DNA from: Hyperoodon ampullatus
Taxonomy: Eukaryota > Chordata > Mammalia > Artiodactyla > Ziphiidae
Length of the DNA: 64,000 nucleotides
Reading direction: 5' to 3'
Assembly: GCA_949752795.1 (NCBI GenBank)
Contig: OX457070.1
Coordinates: forward strand, 34,009,574 to 34,073,573
Position 1 is the stretch's first letter. Every line of letters starts with the position of its first letter. Of this stretch, positions 22,945 to 34,641 are shown piece by piece. The position numbers and the translations under genes were made by a program. The notes under the pieces were generated by a model, which was given only the letters and a program-made list of their open reading frames with translations, ran no database searches and was not told the DNA's origin.

Positions 22945-24878
22945 ACAACCTGACCTTGCACCTAAAGCTATTAGAGAAAGAAGAAGAAAAATACCCCAAA
23001 ATTAGCAGAAGGAAAGAAATCATAAAAATCAGATCAGAAATAAATGAAAAAGAAATGAAGGAAACGATACCAAAGCTCAATAAAACTAAAAGCTGGTTCT
23101 TTGAGAACATAAACAAAATTGACAAACCATTAGCCACACTCATCAAGAAAAAAAGGGAGAAGACTCAAACCAATAGAATTAGAAATGGAAAAGGAGAAGT
23201 AACAACTGACACTGCAGAAATACAAAAGATCATGAGAGATTACTACAAGCAACTCTATGCCACTAAAATGGACAACCTGGAGGAATTGGACCAATTCTTA
23301 GAAATGCACAACCTGCCAAGACTGAATCAGGAAGAAATAGAAAATATGAACAGACCAATCACAAACACTGAAATTGAAACTGTGATTAAAAATCTTCCAA
23401 CACACAAAAGCCCAGGACCAGAGGGCTTCACAGGCAAATTGTATCGATCATTTAGAGAAGAGCTCACACGTATCCTTCTCAAACTCTTCCAAAATATAGC
23501 ACAGGGAGGAACACTCCCAAGCTCATTATACTAGGCCACCATCACCTTGATACCAAAACCAGACAAGGATGTCACAAAGAAAGAAAACTACAGGTCAATA
23601 TCACTGATGAACATAGATGCACAAATCCTCAACAAAATACTAGCAAACAGAATCCAACAGCACATTAAAAGGATCATACATCATAATCAAGTGGGGTTTC
23701 TTCCAGGAATGCAAGGATTCTTCAATATATGCAAATCAATCAACGTCATACACCATATTAGCAAATTGAAGGAGAAAAACCAGAGGATCATCTCAATAGA
23801 TGCAGAGAAAGCTTTGGACAAAATTCAACACCCATTTATGATAAAAACCCTGCAGGAAGGAGGCACAGAGGGAACTTTCCTCAACATAATAAAGGCCATA
23901 TATGACAAATCCACAGCCAACATCATCCTCAATGGTGAAAAACTGAAAGCATTTCCACTAAGATCAGGAACAAGACAAGGTTGCCCACTCTCACCACTCT
24001 TATTCAACATAATTTTGGAAGGTTTAGACACAGCAATCAGAGTAGAAAAGGAAATAAAAGGAATCCAAAGCGGAAAAGAAGAAGTAAAGCTGTCACTGTT
24101 TGCAGATGACATGATACTCTACATGGAGAATCCTAAAGATGCTACCAGAAAACTACTAGAGCTAATCAATGAAATTGATAAAGTAGCAGGATACAAAATT
24201 AATGCACAGAAATCTGTGGCATTCCTATACACTAATGATGAAAAATCTGAAAGTGAAATCAAGAAAACATTCCCATTTACCACTGCAACAAAAAGAATAA
24301 AATATCTAGGAATAAAGCTACCTAAGGAGACAAAAGACCTGTATGCAGAAAATTATAAGACAGTGATGAAAGAAATTAAAGGTGATACAAATAGATGGAG
24401 AGAGATACCATGTTCCTGGATTAGAAGAATCAACATTGTGAAAATGATTGTACTACCCAAAGCAATCTACAGATTCAATGCAATCCCTATCAAACGACCA
24501 CTGGCATTTTTCACACAACTAGAACAAAAAATTTCACAATTTCTATGGAAACACAAAAGATCCCGAATAGCCAAAGCAATCTGGAGAACGAAACACAGAG
24601 CTCCAGGAATCAGGCTCTCCGATTTCAGACTATACTACAAAGCTACAGTAATCCAGACACTATGGTACTGGCACAAAAACAGAAAGACACATCAATGGAA
24701 CAGGATAGAAATCTCAGAGATAAACCCACGCACATATGGTCACCGTATCTTTGATAAAGGAGGCAGAAATGTACAGTGGAGAAAGGACAGCCTCTTCAAT
24801 AAGTGGTGCTGGGAAAACTGGACAGGGACACGTACAACTATGAGATTAGGTCAATCCCTAACGTGTACACAAAAATAA
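22920..24878 (+). pseudogene. ORF2: L1 ORF2 linker and RT, FADD (unit 7)
   Basis: The linker has a private RNGKGE. The amber stop is at 23532-23534. The RT has RIIS, HPFMIK, VKLSL and FADD (24099-24110), unlike the other units of the block, plus private DKSTAN and LYMENP. From about 24125 it returns to class B (KRPLAFF, QTLW). Confidence 0.93.
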
Positions 24879-25829
24879 GCTCAAAATGGATTAAAGACCT
24901 AAATGGAAGGCCTGAAACTATCAAACTCTTAGAGGAAAACATAGGCAGAACTCTCTATGTCATAAATCACAGCAAGATCCTTTTTAACCCAACTCCTAGA
25001 GAAATGGAAATAAAAACAACAACAAAAAAAAACAAATGGGACCTAATGAAACTTAAAAGCCTTTGAACAGCAAAGGAAACCATAAACAAGACCAAAAGAC
25101 AACCCTCAGAATGGGAGAAAATATTTGCAAATGCAGAAACAGACAAAGGAGTAATCTCCAAAATTTATGAGCAGCACATGCAGCTCAATAGCAAAAAAAC
25201 AAACAACCCAATCGAAAAATGGGCAGAAGACCTAAATAGACATTTCTCCAAAGAAGATATAAAGACTGCCAACAAACACATGAAAGAATGCTCAACATCA
25301 TTAATCATTATAGAAATGCAAATCAAAAGTACAATCAGATATCATCTCACACCAGTCAGAATTGCCATCATCCAAAAATCTAGAAACAATAAATGCTGGA
25401 GAGGGTGTGGAGAAAAGGGAACACTCTTGCACTGCTGGTGGGAATGTGAATTGGTACAGCCACTATGGAGAACAGTATGGAGGTTCCGGAAAAAACTACA
25501 AGTAGAACTACCATATGACCCGGCAATCCCACTACTGGGCATATACCCTGAGAAAACCATAATTCAGAAAGAGTCATGTTCCAAAATGTTCATTGCAGAT
25601 CTACTTTACAATAGCCCGGAGATGGAAACAACCTAAGTGTCCATCATCCGATGAATGGATAAAGAAGGTGTGGCACATATATACAATGGAATATTACGCA
25701 GCCATGAAAAGAAATGAAATTGAACTATTTGTAATCAGGTGGATAGACCTTGAGTCTGTCATACAGAGTGAAGCAAGTCAGAAAGAGAAAGACAAATACC
25801 ATATGCTAACACATATATATGGAAGTTAA
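24833..25829 (+). pseudogene. ORF2: L1 ORF2 C-terminal region (unit 7)
   Basis: The A-run is one base shorter than in units 5 and 6, so the frame passes to the opal stop 25064-25066. MQL is open and CCHC is at 25394-25447. KKVWH and GCAAGTCAG are present. Confidence 0.92.
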
Positions 25830-26155
25830 GAAAAAAAAAATGTCATGAAGAACCAGGGGTAAAACAGGAATAAAGACACAGACCTACTTGAGAATGGACT
25901 TGAGGATATGGGGAGGGGGAAGGGTAAGCTGTGACAAAGTGAGACAGAGGCATGGACATATATATACACTACCAAACATAATGTAGATAGCTAGTGGGAA
26001 GCAGCCACATAGCACAGGGAGATCAGCTCGGTGCTTTGTGACCGAATGGAGGGGTGGGATAGGGATGGTGGGAGGGAGGGAGATGCAAGAGGGAAGGGAT
26101 ATGGGAACAGATGTATATGTATAACTGATTCACTGTGTTATAAAGCAGAAACTAA
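25830..26155 (+). other. L1 3' UTR (unit 7)
   Basis: It is 326 bp, with the G-rich tract at 26051-26080. Confidence 0.87.
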
Positions 26156-26178
26156 TTTTAAGAAAAAATTTTACAAAA

Positions 26179-26844
26179 AAATAAGGACACTACGTAATGA
26201 TCAAGGGCTCGATCCAAGAAGAAGATCTAACAATTGTAAGTATTTATGAACCCAACATAGGAGCACCTCAATACAGAGGGCAGATACTAACAGCCATAAA
26301 AGGGGAAATCAACAGTAACACATTCACAGTAGGGGACTTTAACACCCCACTTTCACCAATGGACAGATCATCCAAAATGAAAATAAATACGGAAACACAA
26401 GCTTTAAATGATACATTAAACAAGATGCACTTAATTGATATTTATAGGAAATTCCATCCAAAAACAACAGAATACACATTGTTCTCAAGTGCTCATGGAA
26501 CATTCTCAAGGATAGATCATATCTTGGGTCACAAATCAAGCCTTGTTAAATTTAAGAAAATTGAAATTGTATCAAGTACCTTTTCCGACCACAATGCAAT
26601 GAGACTAGATATCAATTACAGGAAAAGATCTGTAAAAGATACAAACACATGGAGGCTAAACAATACACTACTTAATAACGAAGTGATCACTGATGAAATC
26701 AAAGGGGAAATTTTAAAATACCTAGAAACAAATAACAATGGAGACACAACGACCCAAAACCTATGGGATGCATCAAAAGCAGTTATAAGAGGGACGTTTA
26801 TAGCAATAAATGCCACCTTAAGAAACAGGAAACATCTCGAATAA
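26179..26844 (+). pseudogene. ORF2: L1 ORF2 endonuclease fragment (unit 8)
   Basis: Open 215-codon form from ATG 26197, translation identical to unit 6, SDHNAM intact. Confidence 0.92.
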
Positions 26845-28778
26845 ACAACCTGACCTTGCACCTAAAGCTATTAGAGAAAGAAGAAGAAAAATACCCCAAA
26901 ATTAGCAGAAGGAAAGAAATCATAAAAATCAGATCAGAAATAAATGAAAAAGAAATGAAGGAAACGATACCAAAGCTCAATAAAACTAAAAGCTGGTTCT
27001 TTGAGAACATAAACAAAATTGACAAACCATTAGCCACACTCATCAAGAAAAAAAGGGAGAAGACTCAAACCAATAGAATTAGAAATGAAAAAGGAGAAGT
27101 AACAACTGACACTGCAGAAATACAAAAGATCATGAGAGATTACTACAAGCAACTCTATGCCACTAAAATGGACAACCTGGAGGAATTGGACCAATTCTTA
27201 GAAATGCACAACCTGCCAAGACTGAATCAGGAAGAAATAGAAAATATGAACAGGCCAATCACAAACACTGAAATTGAAACTGTGATTAAAAATCTTCCAA
27301 CACACAAAAGCCCAGGACCAGAGGGCTTCACAGGCAAATTGTATCGATCATTTAGAGAAGAGCTCACACGTATCCTTCTCAAACTCTTCCAAAATATAGC
27401 ACAGGGAGGAACACTCCCAAGCTCATTATACTAGGCCACCATCACCTTGATACCAAAACCAGACAAGGATGTCACAAAGAAAGAAAACTACAGGTCAATA
27501 TCACTGATGAACATAGATGCACAAATCCTCAACAAAATACTAGCAAACAGAATCCAACAGCACATTAAAAGGATCATACATCATAATCAAGTGGGGTTTC
27601 TTCCAGGAATGCAAGGATTCTTCAATATATGCAAATCAATCAACGTCATACACCATATTAGCAAATTGAAGGAGAAAAACCAGAGGATCACCTCAATAGA
27701 TGCAGAGAAAGCTTTGGACAAAATTCAACACACATTTATGTTAAAAACCCTGCAGGAAGGAGGCACAGAGGGAACTTTCCTCAACATAATAAAGGCCATA
27801 TATGACAAACCCACAGCCAACATCATCCTCAATGGTGAAAAACTGAAAGCATTTCCACTAAGGTCAGGAACAAGACAAGGTTGCCCACTCTCACCACTCT
27901 TATTCAACATAATTTTGGAAGGTTTAGACACAGCAATCAGAGTAGAAAAGGAAATAAAAGGAATCCAAAGTGGAAAAGAAGAAGTAAGGCTGTCACTGTT
28001 TGCAGATAACATGATACTCTACATAGAGAATCCTAAAGATGCTACCAGAAAACTACTAGAGCTAATCAATGAAATTGACAAAGTAGCAGGATACAAAATT
28101 AATGCACAGAAATCTGTGGCATTCCTATACACTAATGATGAAAAATCTGAAAGTGAAATCAAGAAAACATTCCCATTTACCACTGCAACAAAAAGAATAA
28201 AATATCTAGGAATAAAGCTACCTAAGGAGACAAAAGACCTGTATGCAGAAAATTATAAGACAGTGATGAAAGAAATTAAAGGTGGTACAAATAGATGGAG
28301 AGAGATACCATGTTCCTGGATTAGAAGAATCAACATTGTGAAAATGATTGTACTACCCAAAGCAATCTACAGATCCAATGCAATCCCTATCAAACGACCA
28401 CTGGCATTTTTCACACAACTAGAACAAAAAATTTCACAATTTCTATGGAAACACAAAAGATCCCGAATAGCCAAAACAATCTGGAGAACGAAACACAGAG
28501 CTCCAGCAATCAGGCTCTCCGATTTCAGACTATACTACAAAGCTACAGTAATCCAGACAGTATGGTACTGGCACAAAAACAGAAAGACACATCAATGGAA
28601 CAGGATAGAAATCTCAGAGATAAACCCACGCACATATGGTCACCGTATCTTTGATAAAGGAGGCAGGAATGTACAGTGGAGAAAGGACAGCCTCTTCAAT
28701 AAGTGGTGCTGGGAAAACTGGACAGGGACACGTACAACTATGAGATTAGGTCAATCCCTAACGTGTACACAAAAATAA
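26820..28778 (+). pseudogene. ORF2: L1 ORF2 linker and RT, FADN variant (unit 8)
   Basis: The amber stop is at 27432-27434 and FADN at 27999-28010. It differs from the unit 6 RT only by APAIRL (base 28507) in translation. Confidence 0.93.
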
Positions 28779-29730
28779 CCACAAAATGGATTAAAGACCT
28801 AAATGGAAGGCCTGAAACTATCAAACTCTTAGAGGAAAACATAGGCAGAACTCTCTATGTCATAAATCACAGCAAGATCCTTTTTAACCCAACTCCTAGA
28901 GAAATGGAAATAAAAACAACAACAAAAAAAAAACAAATGGGACCTAATGAAACTTAAAAGCCTTTGAACAGCAAAGGAAACCATAAACAAGACCAAAAGA
29001 CAACCCTCAGAATGGGAGAAAATATTTGCAAATGCAGAAACAGACAAAGGAGTAATCTCCAAAATTTATGAGCAGCACATGCAGCTCAATAGCAAAAAAA
29101 CAAACAACCCAATCGAAAAATGGGCAGAAGACCTAAATAGACATTTCTCCAAAGAAGATATAAAGACTGCCAACAAACACATGAAAGAATGCTCAACATC
29201 ATTAATCATTATAGAAATGCAAATCAAAAGTACAATCAGATATCATCTCACACCAGTCAGAATTGCCATCATCCAAAAATCTAGAAACAATAAATGCTGG
29301 AGAGGGTGTGGAGAAAAGGGAACACTCTTGCACTGCTGGTGGGAATGTGAATTGGTACAGCCACTATGGAGAACAGTATGGAGGTTCCGGAAAAAACTAC
29401 AAGTAGAACTACCATATGACACGGCAATCCCACTACTGGGCATATACCCTGAGAAAACCATAATTCAGAAAGAGTCATGTTCCAAAATGTTCATTGCAGA
29501 TCTACTTTACAATAGCCCGGAGATGGAAACAACCTAAGTGTCCATCATCCGATGAATGGATAAAGAAGATGTGGCACATATATACAATGGAATATTACGC
29601 AGCCATGAGAAGAAATGAAATTGAACTATTTGTAATCAGGTGGATAGACCTTGAGTCTGTCATACAGAGTGAAGCAAGCCAGAAAGAGAAAGACAAATAC
29701 CATATGCTAACACATATATATGGAAGTTAA
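28733..29730 (+). pseudogene. ORF2: L1 ORF2 C-terminal region (unit 8)
   Basis: KITTKW as in unit 6. The frame is lost in the A-run (stop 28955-28957). MQL is open, CCHC is at 29295-29348, and PYDTAIP is as in unit 5. AAMRRNE (29609) is private. Confidence 0.92.
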
Positions 29731-30056
29731 GAAAAAAAAAATGTCATGAAGAACCAGGGGTAAAACAGGAATAAAGACACAGACCTACTTGACAATGGAC
29801 TTGAGGATATGGGGAGGGGAAAGGGTAAGCTGTGACAAAGTGAGACAGAGGCATGGACATATATATACACTACCAAACATAATGTAGATAGCTAGTGGGA
29901 AGCAGCCACATAGCACAGGGAGATCAGCTCGTTGCTTTGTGACCGAATGGAGGGGTGGGATAGGGATGGTGGGAGGGAGGGAGATGCAAGAGGGAAGGGA
30001 TATGGGAACAGATGTATATGTATAACTGATTCACTGTGTTATAAAGCAGAAACTAA
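29731..30056 (+). other. L1 3' UTR with private changes (unit 8)
   Basis: It is 326 bp, with the G-rich tract intact at 29952-29981. Three private substitutions lie at 29793, 29820 and 29932, more than in any other 3' UTR copy here. Confidence 0.87.
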
Positions 30057-30079
30057 TTTTAAGAAAACATTTTACAAAA

Positions 30080-30745
30080 AAATAAGGACACTACGTAATG
30101 ATCAAGGGCTCGATCCAAGAAGAAGATCTAACAATTGTTAGTATTTATGAACCCAACATAGTAGCACCTCAATACATAGGGCAGATACTAACAGCCATAA
30201 AAGGGGAAATCAACAGTAACACATTCACAGTAGGGGACTTTAACACCCCACTTTCACCAATGGACAGATCATCCAAAATGACAATAAATACGGAAACACA
30301 AGCTATAAATGATACGTTAAACAAGATGCACTTAATTGATATTTATAGGAAAGTCCATCCAAAAACAACAGAATACACATTGTTCTCAAGTGCTCATGGA
30401 ACATTCTCAAGGATAGATCATATCTTGGGTCACAAATCAAGCCTTGTTAAATTTAAGAAAATTGAAATTGTATCAAGTACCTTTTCCGACCACAACGCAA
30501 TGAGACTAGATATCAATTACAGGAAAAGATCTGTAAAAGATACAAACACATGGAGGCTAAACAATACACTACTTAATAACGAAGTGATCACTGATGAAAT
30601 CAAAGGGGAAATTTTAAAATACCTAGAAACAAATAACAATGGAGACACAACGTCCCAAAACCTATGGGATGCATCAAAAGCAGTTATAAGATGGACGTTT
30701 ATAGCAATAAATCCCACCTTAAGAAACCGGAAACATCTCGAATAA
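30080..30745 (+). pseudogene. ORF2: L1 ORF2 endonuclease fragment, divergent (unit 9)
   Basis: Open 215-codon form from ATG 30098 with [12 protein letters not shown] and SDHNAM intact. Private replacements are NIVAPQ, KMTIN, QAINDTL, TTSQNLW and IRWTF. YIGQ and RKVHP are class A-like. It is the most divergent endonuclease copy in the window. Confidence 0.92.
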
Positions 30746-32676
30746 ACAACCTGACCTTGTACCTAAAGCTATTAGAGAAAGAAGAAGAAAAATACCCCAA
30801 AATTAGCAGAAGGAAAGAAATCATAAAAATCAGATCAGAAATAAATGAAAAAGAAATGAAGGAAACGATACCAAAGCTCAATAAAACTAAAAGCTGGTTC
30901 TTTGAGAACATAAACAAAATTGACAAACCATTAGCCACACTCATCAAGAAAAAAAGGGAGAAGACTCAAACCAATAGAATTAGAAATGAAAAAGGAGAAG
31001 TAACAACTGACACTGCAGAAATACAAAAGATCACGAGAGATTACTACAAGCAACTCTATGCCACTAAAATGGACAACCTGGAGGAATTGGACCAATTCTT
31101 AGAAATGCACAACCTGCCAAGACTGAATCAGGAAGAAATAGAAAATATGAACAGACCAATCACAAACACTGAAATTGAAACTGATTAAAATCTTCCAACA
31201 CACAAAAGCCCAGGACCAGAGGGCTTCACAGGCAAATTGTATCGATCATTTAGAGAAGAGCTCACACGTATCCTTCTCAAACTCTTCCAAAATATAGCAC
31301 AGGGAGGAACACTCCCAAGCTCATTATACTAGGCCACCATCACCTTGATACCAAAACCAGACAAGGATGTCACAAAGAAAGAAAACTACAGGTCAATATC
31401 ACTGATGAACATAGATGCAAAAAAACTCAACAAAATACTAGCAAACAGAATCCAACAGCACATTAAAAGGATCATACATCATAATCAAGTGGGGTTTCTT
31501 CCAGGAATGCAAGGATTCTTCAATATATGCAAATCAATCAACGTCATACACCATATTAGCAAATTGAAGGAGAAAAACCAGAGGATCATCTCAATAGATG
31601 CAGAGAAAGCTTTGGACAAAATTCAACACCCATTTATGATAAAAACCCTGCAGGAAGGAGGCACAGAGGGAACTTTCCTCAACATAATAAAGGCCATATA
31701 TGACAAGCCCACAGCCAACATCATCCTCAATGGTGAAAAACTGAAAGCATTTCCACTAAGATCAGGAACAAGACAAGGTTGCCCACTCTCACCACTCTTA
31801 TTCAACATAATTTTGGAAGTTTTAGACACAGCAATCAGAGTAGAAAAGGAAATAAAAGGAATCCAAAGCGGAAAAGAAGAAGTAAAGCTGTCACTGTTTG
31901 CAGATGACATGATACTCTACATAGAGTATCCTAAAGATGCTACCAGAAAACTACTAGAGCTAATCAATGAAATTGATAAAGTAGCAGGATACAAAATTAA
32001 TGCACAGAAATCTGTGGCATTCCTATACGCTAATGATGAAAAATCTGAAAGTGAAATCAAGAAAACATTCCCATTTACCACTGCAACAAAAAGAATAAAA
32101 TATCTAGGAATAAAGCTACCTAAGGAGACAAAAGACCTATATGCAGAAAATTATAAGACAGTGATGAAAGAAATTAAAGGTGATACAAATAGATGGAGAG
32201 AGATACCATGTTCCTGGATTAGAAGAATCAACATTGTGAAAATGATTGTACTACCCAAAGCAATCTACAGATTCAATGCAATCCCTATCAAACTACCACT
32301 GGCATTTTTCACACAACTAGAACAAAAAATTTCACAATTTCTATGGAAACACAAAAGATCCCGAATAGCCAAAGCAATCTGGAGAACGAAACACAGAGCT
32401 CCAGGAATCAGGCTCTCCGATTTCACACTATACTACAGAGCTACAGTAATCCAGACAGTATGGTACTGGCACAAAAACAGAAAGACACATCAATGGAACA
32501 GGATAGAAATCTCAGAGATAAACCCACGCACATATGGTGACCGTATCTTTGATAAAGGAGGCAGGAACGTACAGTGGAGAAAGGACAGCCTCTTCAATAA
32601 GTGGTGCTGGGAAAACTGGACAGGGACACGTACAACTATGAGATTAGGTCAATCCCTAACGTGTACACAAAAATAA
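30721..32676 (+). pseudogene. ORF2: L1 ORF2 linker and RT, FADD (unit 9)
   Basis: A 2-base and a 1-base loss near 31182-31190 replace VIK by D-stop (TAA 31186-31188) and restore the frame at once. The usual amber stop follows at 31330-31332. The RT is open for 443 codons with FADD at 31897-31908 and AKKL, EKNQ, EVLD, IEYP, YAND as in unit 1. ITRDYY (Thr for Met) is private. Confidence 0.93.
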
Positions 32677-33626
32677 GCTCAAAATGGATTAAAGACCTAA
32701 ATGGAAGGCCTGAAACTATCAAACTCTTAGAGGAAAACATAGGCAGAACTCTCTATGTCATAAATCACAGCAAGATCCTTTTTAACCCAACTCCTAGAGA
32801 AATGGAAATAAAAACAAACAAAAAAAAAACAAATGGGACCTAATGAAACTTAAAAGCCTTTGAACAGCAAAGGAAACCATAAACAAGACCAAAAGACAAC
32901 TCTCAGAATGGGAGAAAATATTTGCAAATGCAGAAACAGACAAAGGAGTAATCTCCAAAATTTATGAGCAGCTCATGTAGCTCAATAGCAAAAAAACAAA
33001 CAACCCAATCGAAAAATGGGCAGAAGACCTAAATAGACATTTCTCCAAAGAAGATATAAAGACTGCCAACAAACACATGAAAGAATGCTCAACATCATTA
33101 ATCATTATAGAAATGCAAATCAAAAGTACAATCAGATATCATCTCACACCAGTCAGAATTGCCATCATCCAAAAATCTAGAAACAATAAATGCTGGAGAG
33201 GGTGTGGAGGAAAGGGAACACTCTTGCACTGCTGGTGGGAATGTGAATTGGTACAGCCACTATGGAGAACAGTATGGAGGTTCCGGAAAAACCTACAAGT
33301 AGAACTACCATATGACCCGGCAATCCCACTACTGGGCATATACCCTGAGAAAACCATAATTCAGAAAGAGTCATGTTCCAAAATGTTCATTGCAGATCTA
33401 CTTTACAATAGCCCGGAGATGGAAACAACCTAAGTGTCCATCATCCGATGAATGGATAAAGAAGATGTGGCACATATATACAATGGAATATTACGCAGCC
33501 ATGAAAAGAAATGAAATTGAACTATTTGTAATCAGGTGGATAGACCTTGAGTCTGTCATACAGAGTGAAGCAAGCCAGAAAGAGAAAGACAAATACCATA
33601 TGCTAACACATATATATGGAAGTTAA
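32631..33626 (+). pseudogene. ORF2: L1 ORF2 C-terminal region, broken (unit 9)
   Basis: The frame is lost in the A-run (stop 32841-32843). LM*L amber stop present. CCHC is at 33191-33244, in the GGKGT form. From here to unit 16 the sequence reads FRKNLQ instead of FRKKLQ. Confidence 0.92.
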
Positions 33627-33952
33627 GAAAAAAAAAATGTCATGAAGAACCAGGGGTAAAACAGGAATAAAGACACAGACCTACTTGAGAATGGACTTGA
33701 GGATATGGGGAGGGGGAAGGGTAAGCTGTGACAAAGTGAGACAGAGGCATGGACATATATATACACTACCAAACATAATGTAGATAGCTAGTGGGAAGCA
33801 GCCACATAGCACAGGGAGATCAGCTCGGTGCTTTGTGACCGAATGGAGGGGTGGGATAGGGATGGTGGGAGGGAGGGAGATGCAAGAGGGAAGGGATATG
33901 GGAACAGATGTATATGTATAACTGATTCACTGTGTTATAAAGCAGAAACTAA
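33627..33952 (+). other. L1 3' UTR (unit 9)
   Basis: It is 326 bp, with the G-rich tract at 33848-33877. Confidence 0.87.
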
Positions 33953-33975
33953 TTTTAAGAAAAAATTTTACAAAA

Positions 33976-34641
33976 AAATAAGGACACTACGTAATGATCA
34001 AGGGCTCGATCCAAGAAGAAGATCTAACAATTGTAAGTATTTATGAACCCAACATAGGAGCACCTCAATACATAGGGCAGATACTAACAGCCATAAAAGG
34101 GGAAATCGACAGTAACACATTCACAGTAGGGGACTTTAACACCCCACTTTCACCAATGGACAGATCATCCAAAATGAAAATAAATACGGAAACACAAGCT
34201 TTAAATGATACATTAAACAAGATGTACTTAATTGATATTTATAGGAAAGTCCATCCAAAAACAACAGAATACACATTGTTCTCAAGTGCTCATGGAACAT
34301 TCTCAAGGATAGATCATATCTTGGGTCACAAATCAAGCCTTGTTAAATTTAAGAAAATTGAAATTGTATCAAGTACCTTTTCCTAACACAACGCAATGAC
34401 ACTAGATATCAATTACAGGAAAAGATCTGTAAAAGATACAAACACATGGAGGCTAAACAATACACTACTTAATAACGAAGTGATCACTGATGAAATCAAA
34501 GGGGAAATTTTAAATTACCTAGAAACAAATAACAATGGAGACACAACGACCCTAAACCTATGGGATGCATCAAAAGCAGTTATAATAGGGACGTTTATAG
34601 CAATAAATCCCACCTTAAGAAACAGGAAACATCTCGAATAA
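33976..34641 (+). pseudogene. ORF2: L1 ORF2 endonuclease fragment, stop at SDH Asp (unit 10)
   Basis: YIGQ, NKMYL and RKVHP variants. The TAA at 34384-34386 replaces the catalytic Asp. Reading resumes with HNAMTLDINYRK to the shared frameshift. Confidence 0.92.

Larger units (their letters stand above)
22256..26155 (+). mobile_element. Unit 7 (class B with FADD tract), 3900 bp
   Basis: It looks like class B on both sides, but between 23791 and 24110 it carries seven non-B bases, including the restored FADD. See the findings for the gene-conversion reading. Confidence 0.95.
26156..30056 (+). mobile_element. Unit 8 (class B), 3901 bp
   Basis: Last unit of class B along its full length. The RT matches unit 6 and the C-terminal region unit 5. 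Private changes begin near 29609 and continue into unit 9. Confidence 0.95.
30057..33952 (+). mobile_element. Unit 9 (B-to-A mosaic), 3896 bp
   Basis: The endonuclease is B-like (SDHNAM) with many private changes. The RT and 3' part are class A and most like unit 1. It is 3 bp shorter before the RT core because of two small deletions near 31184-31190. Confidence 0.95.
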
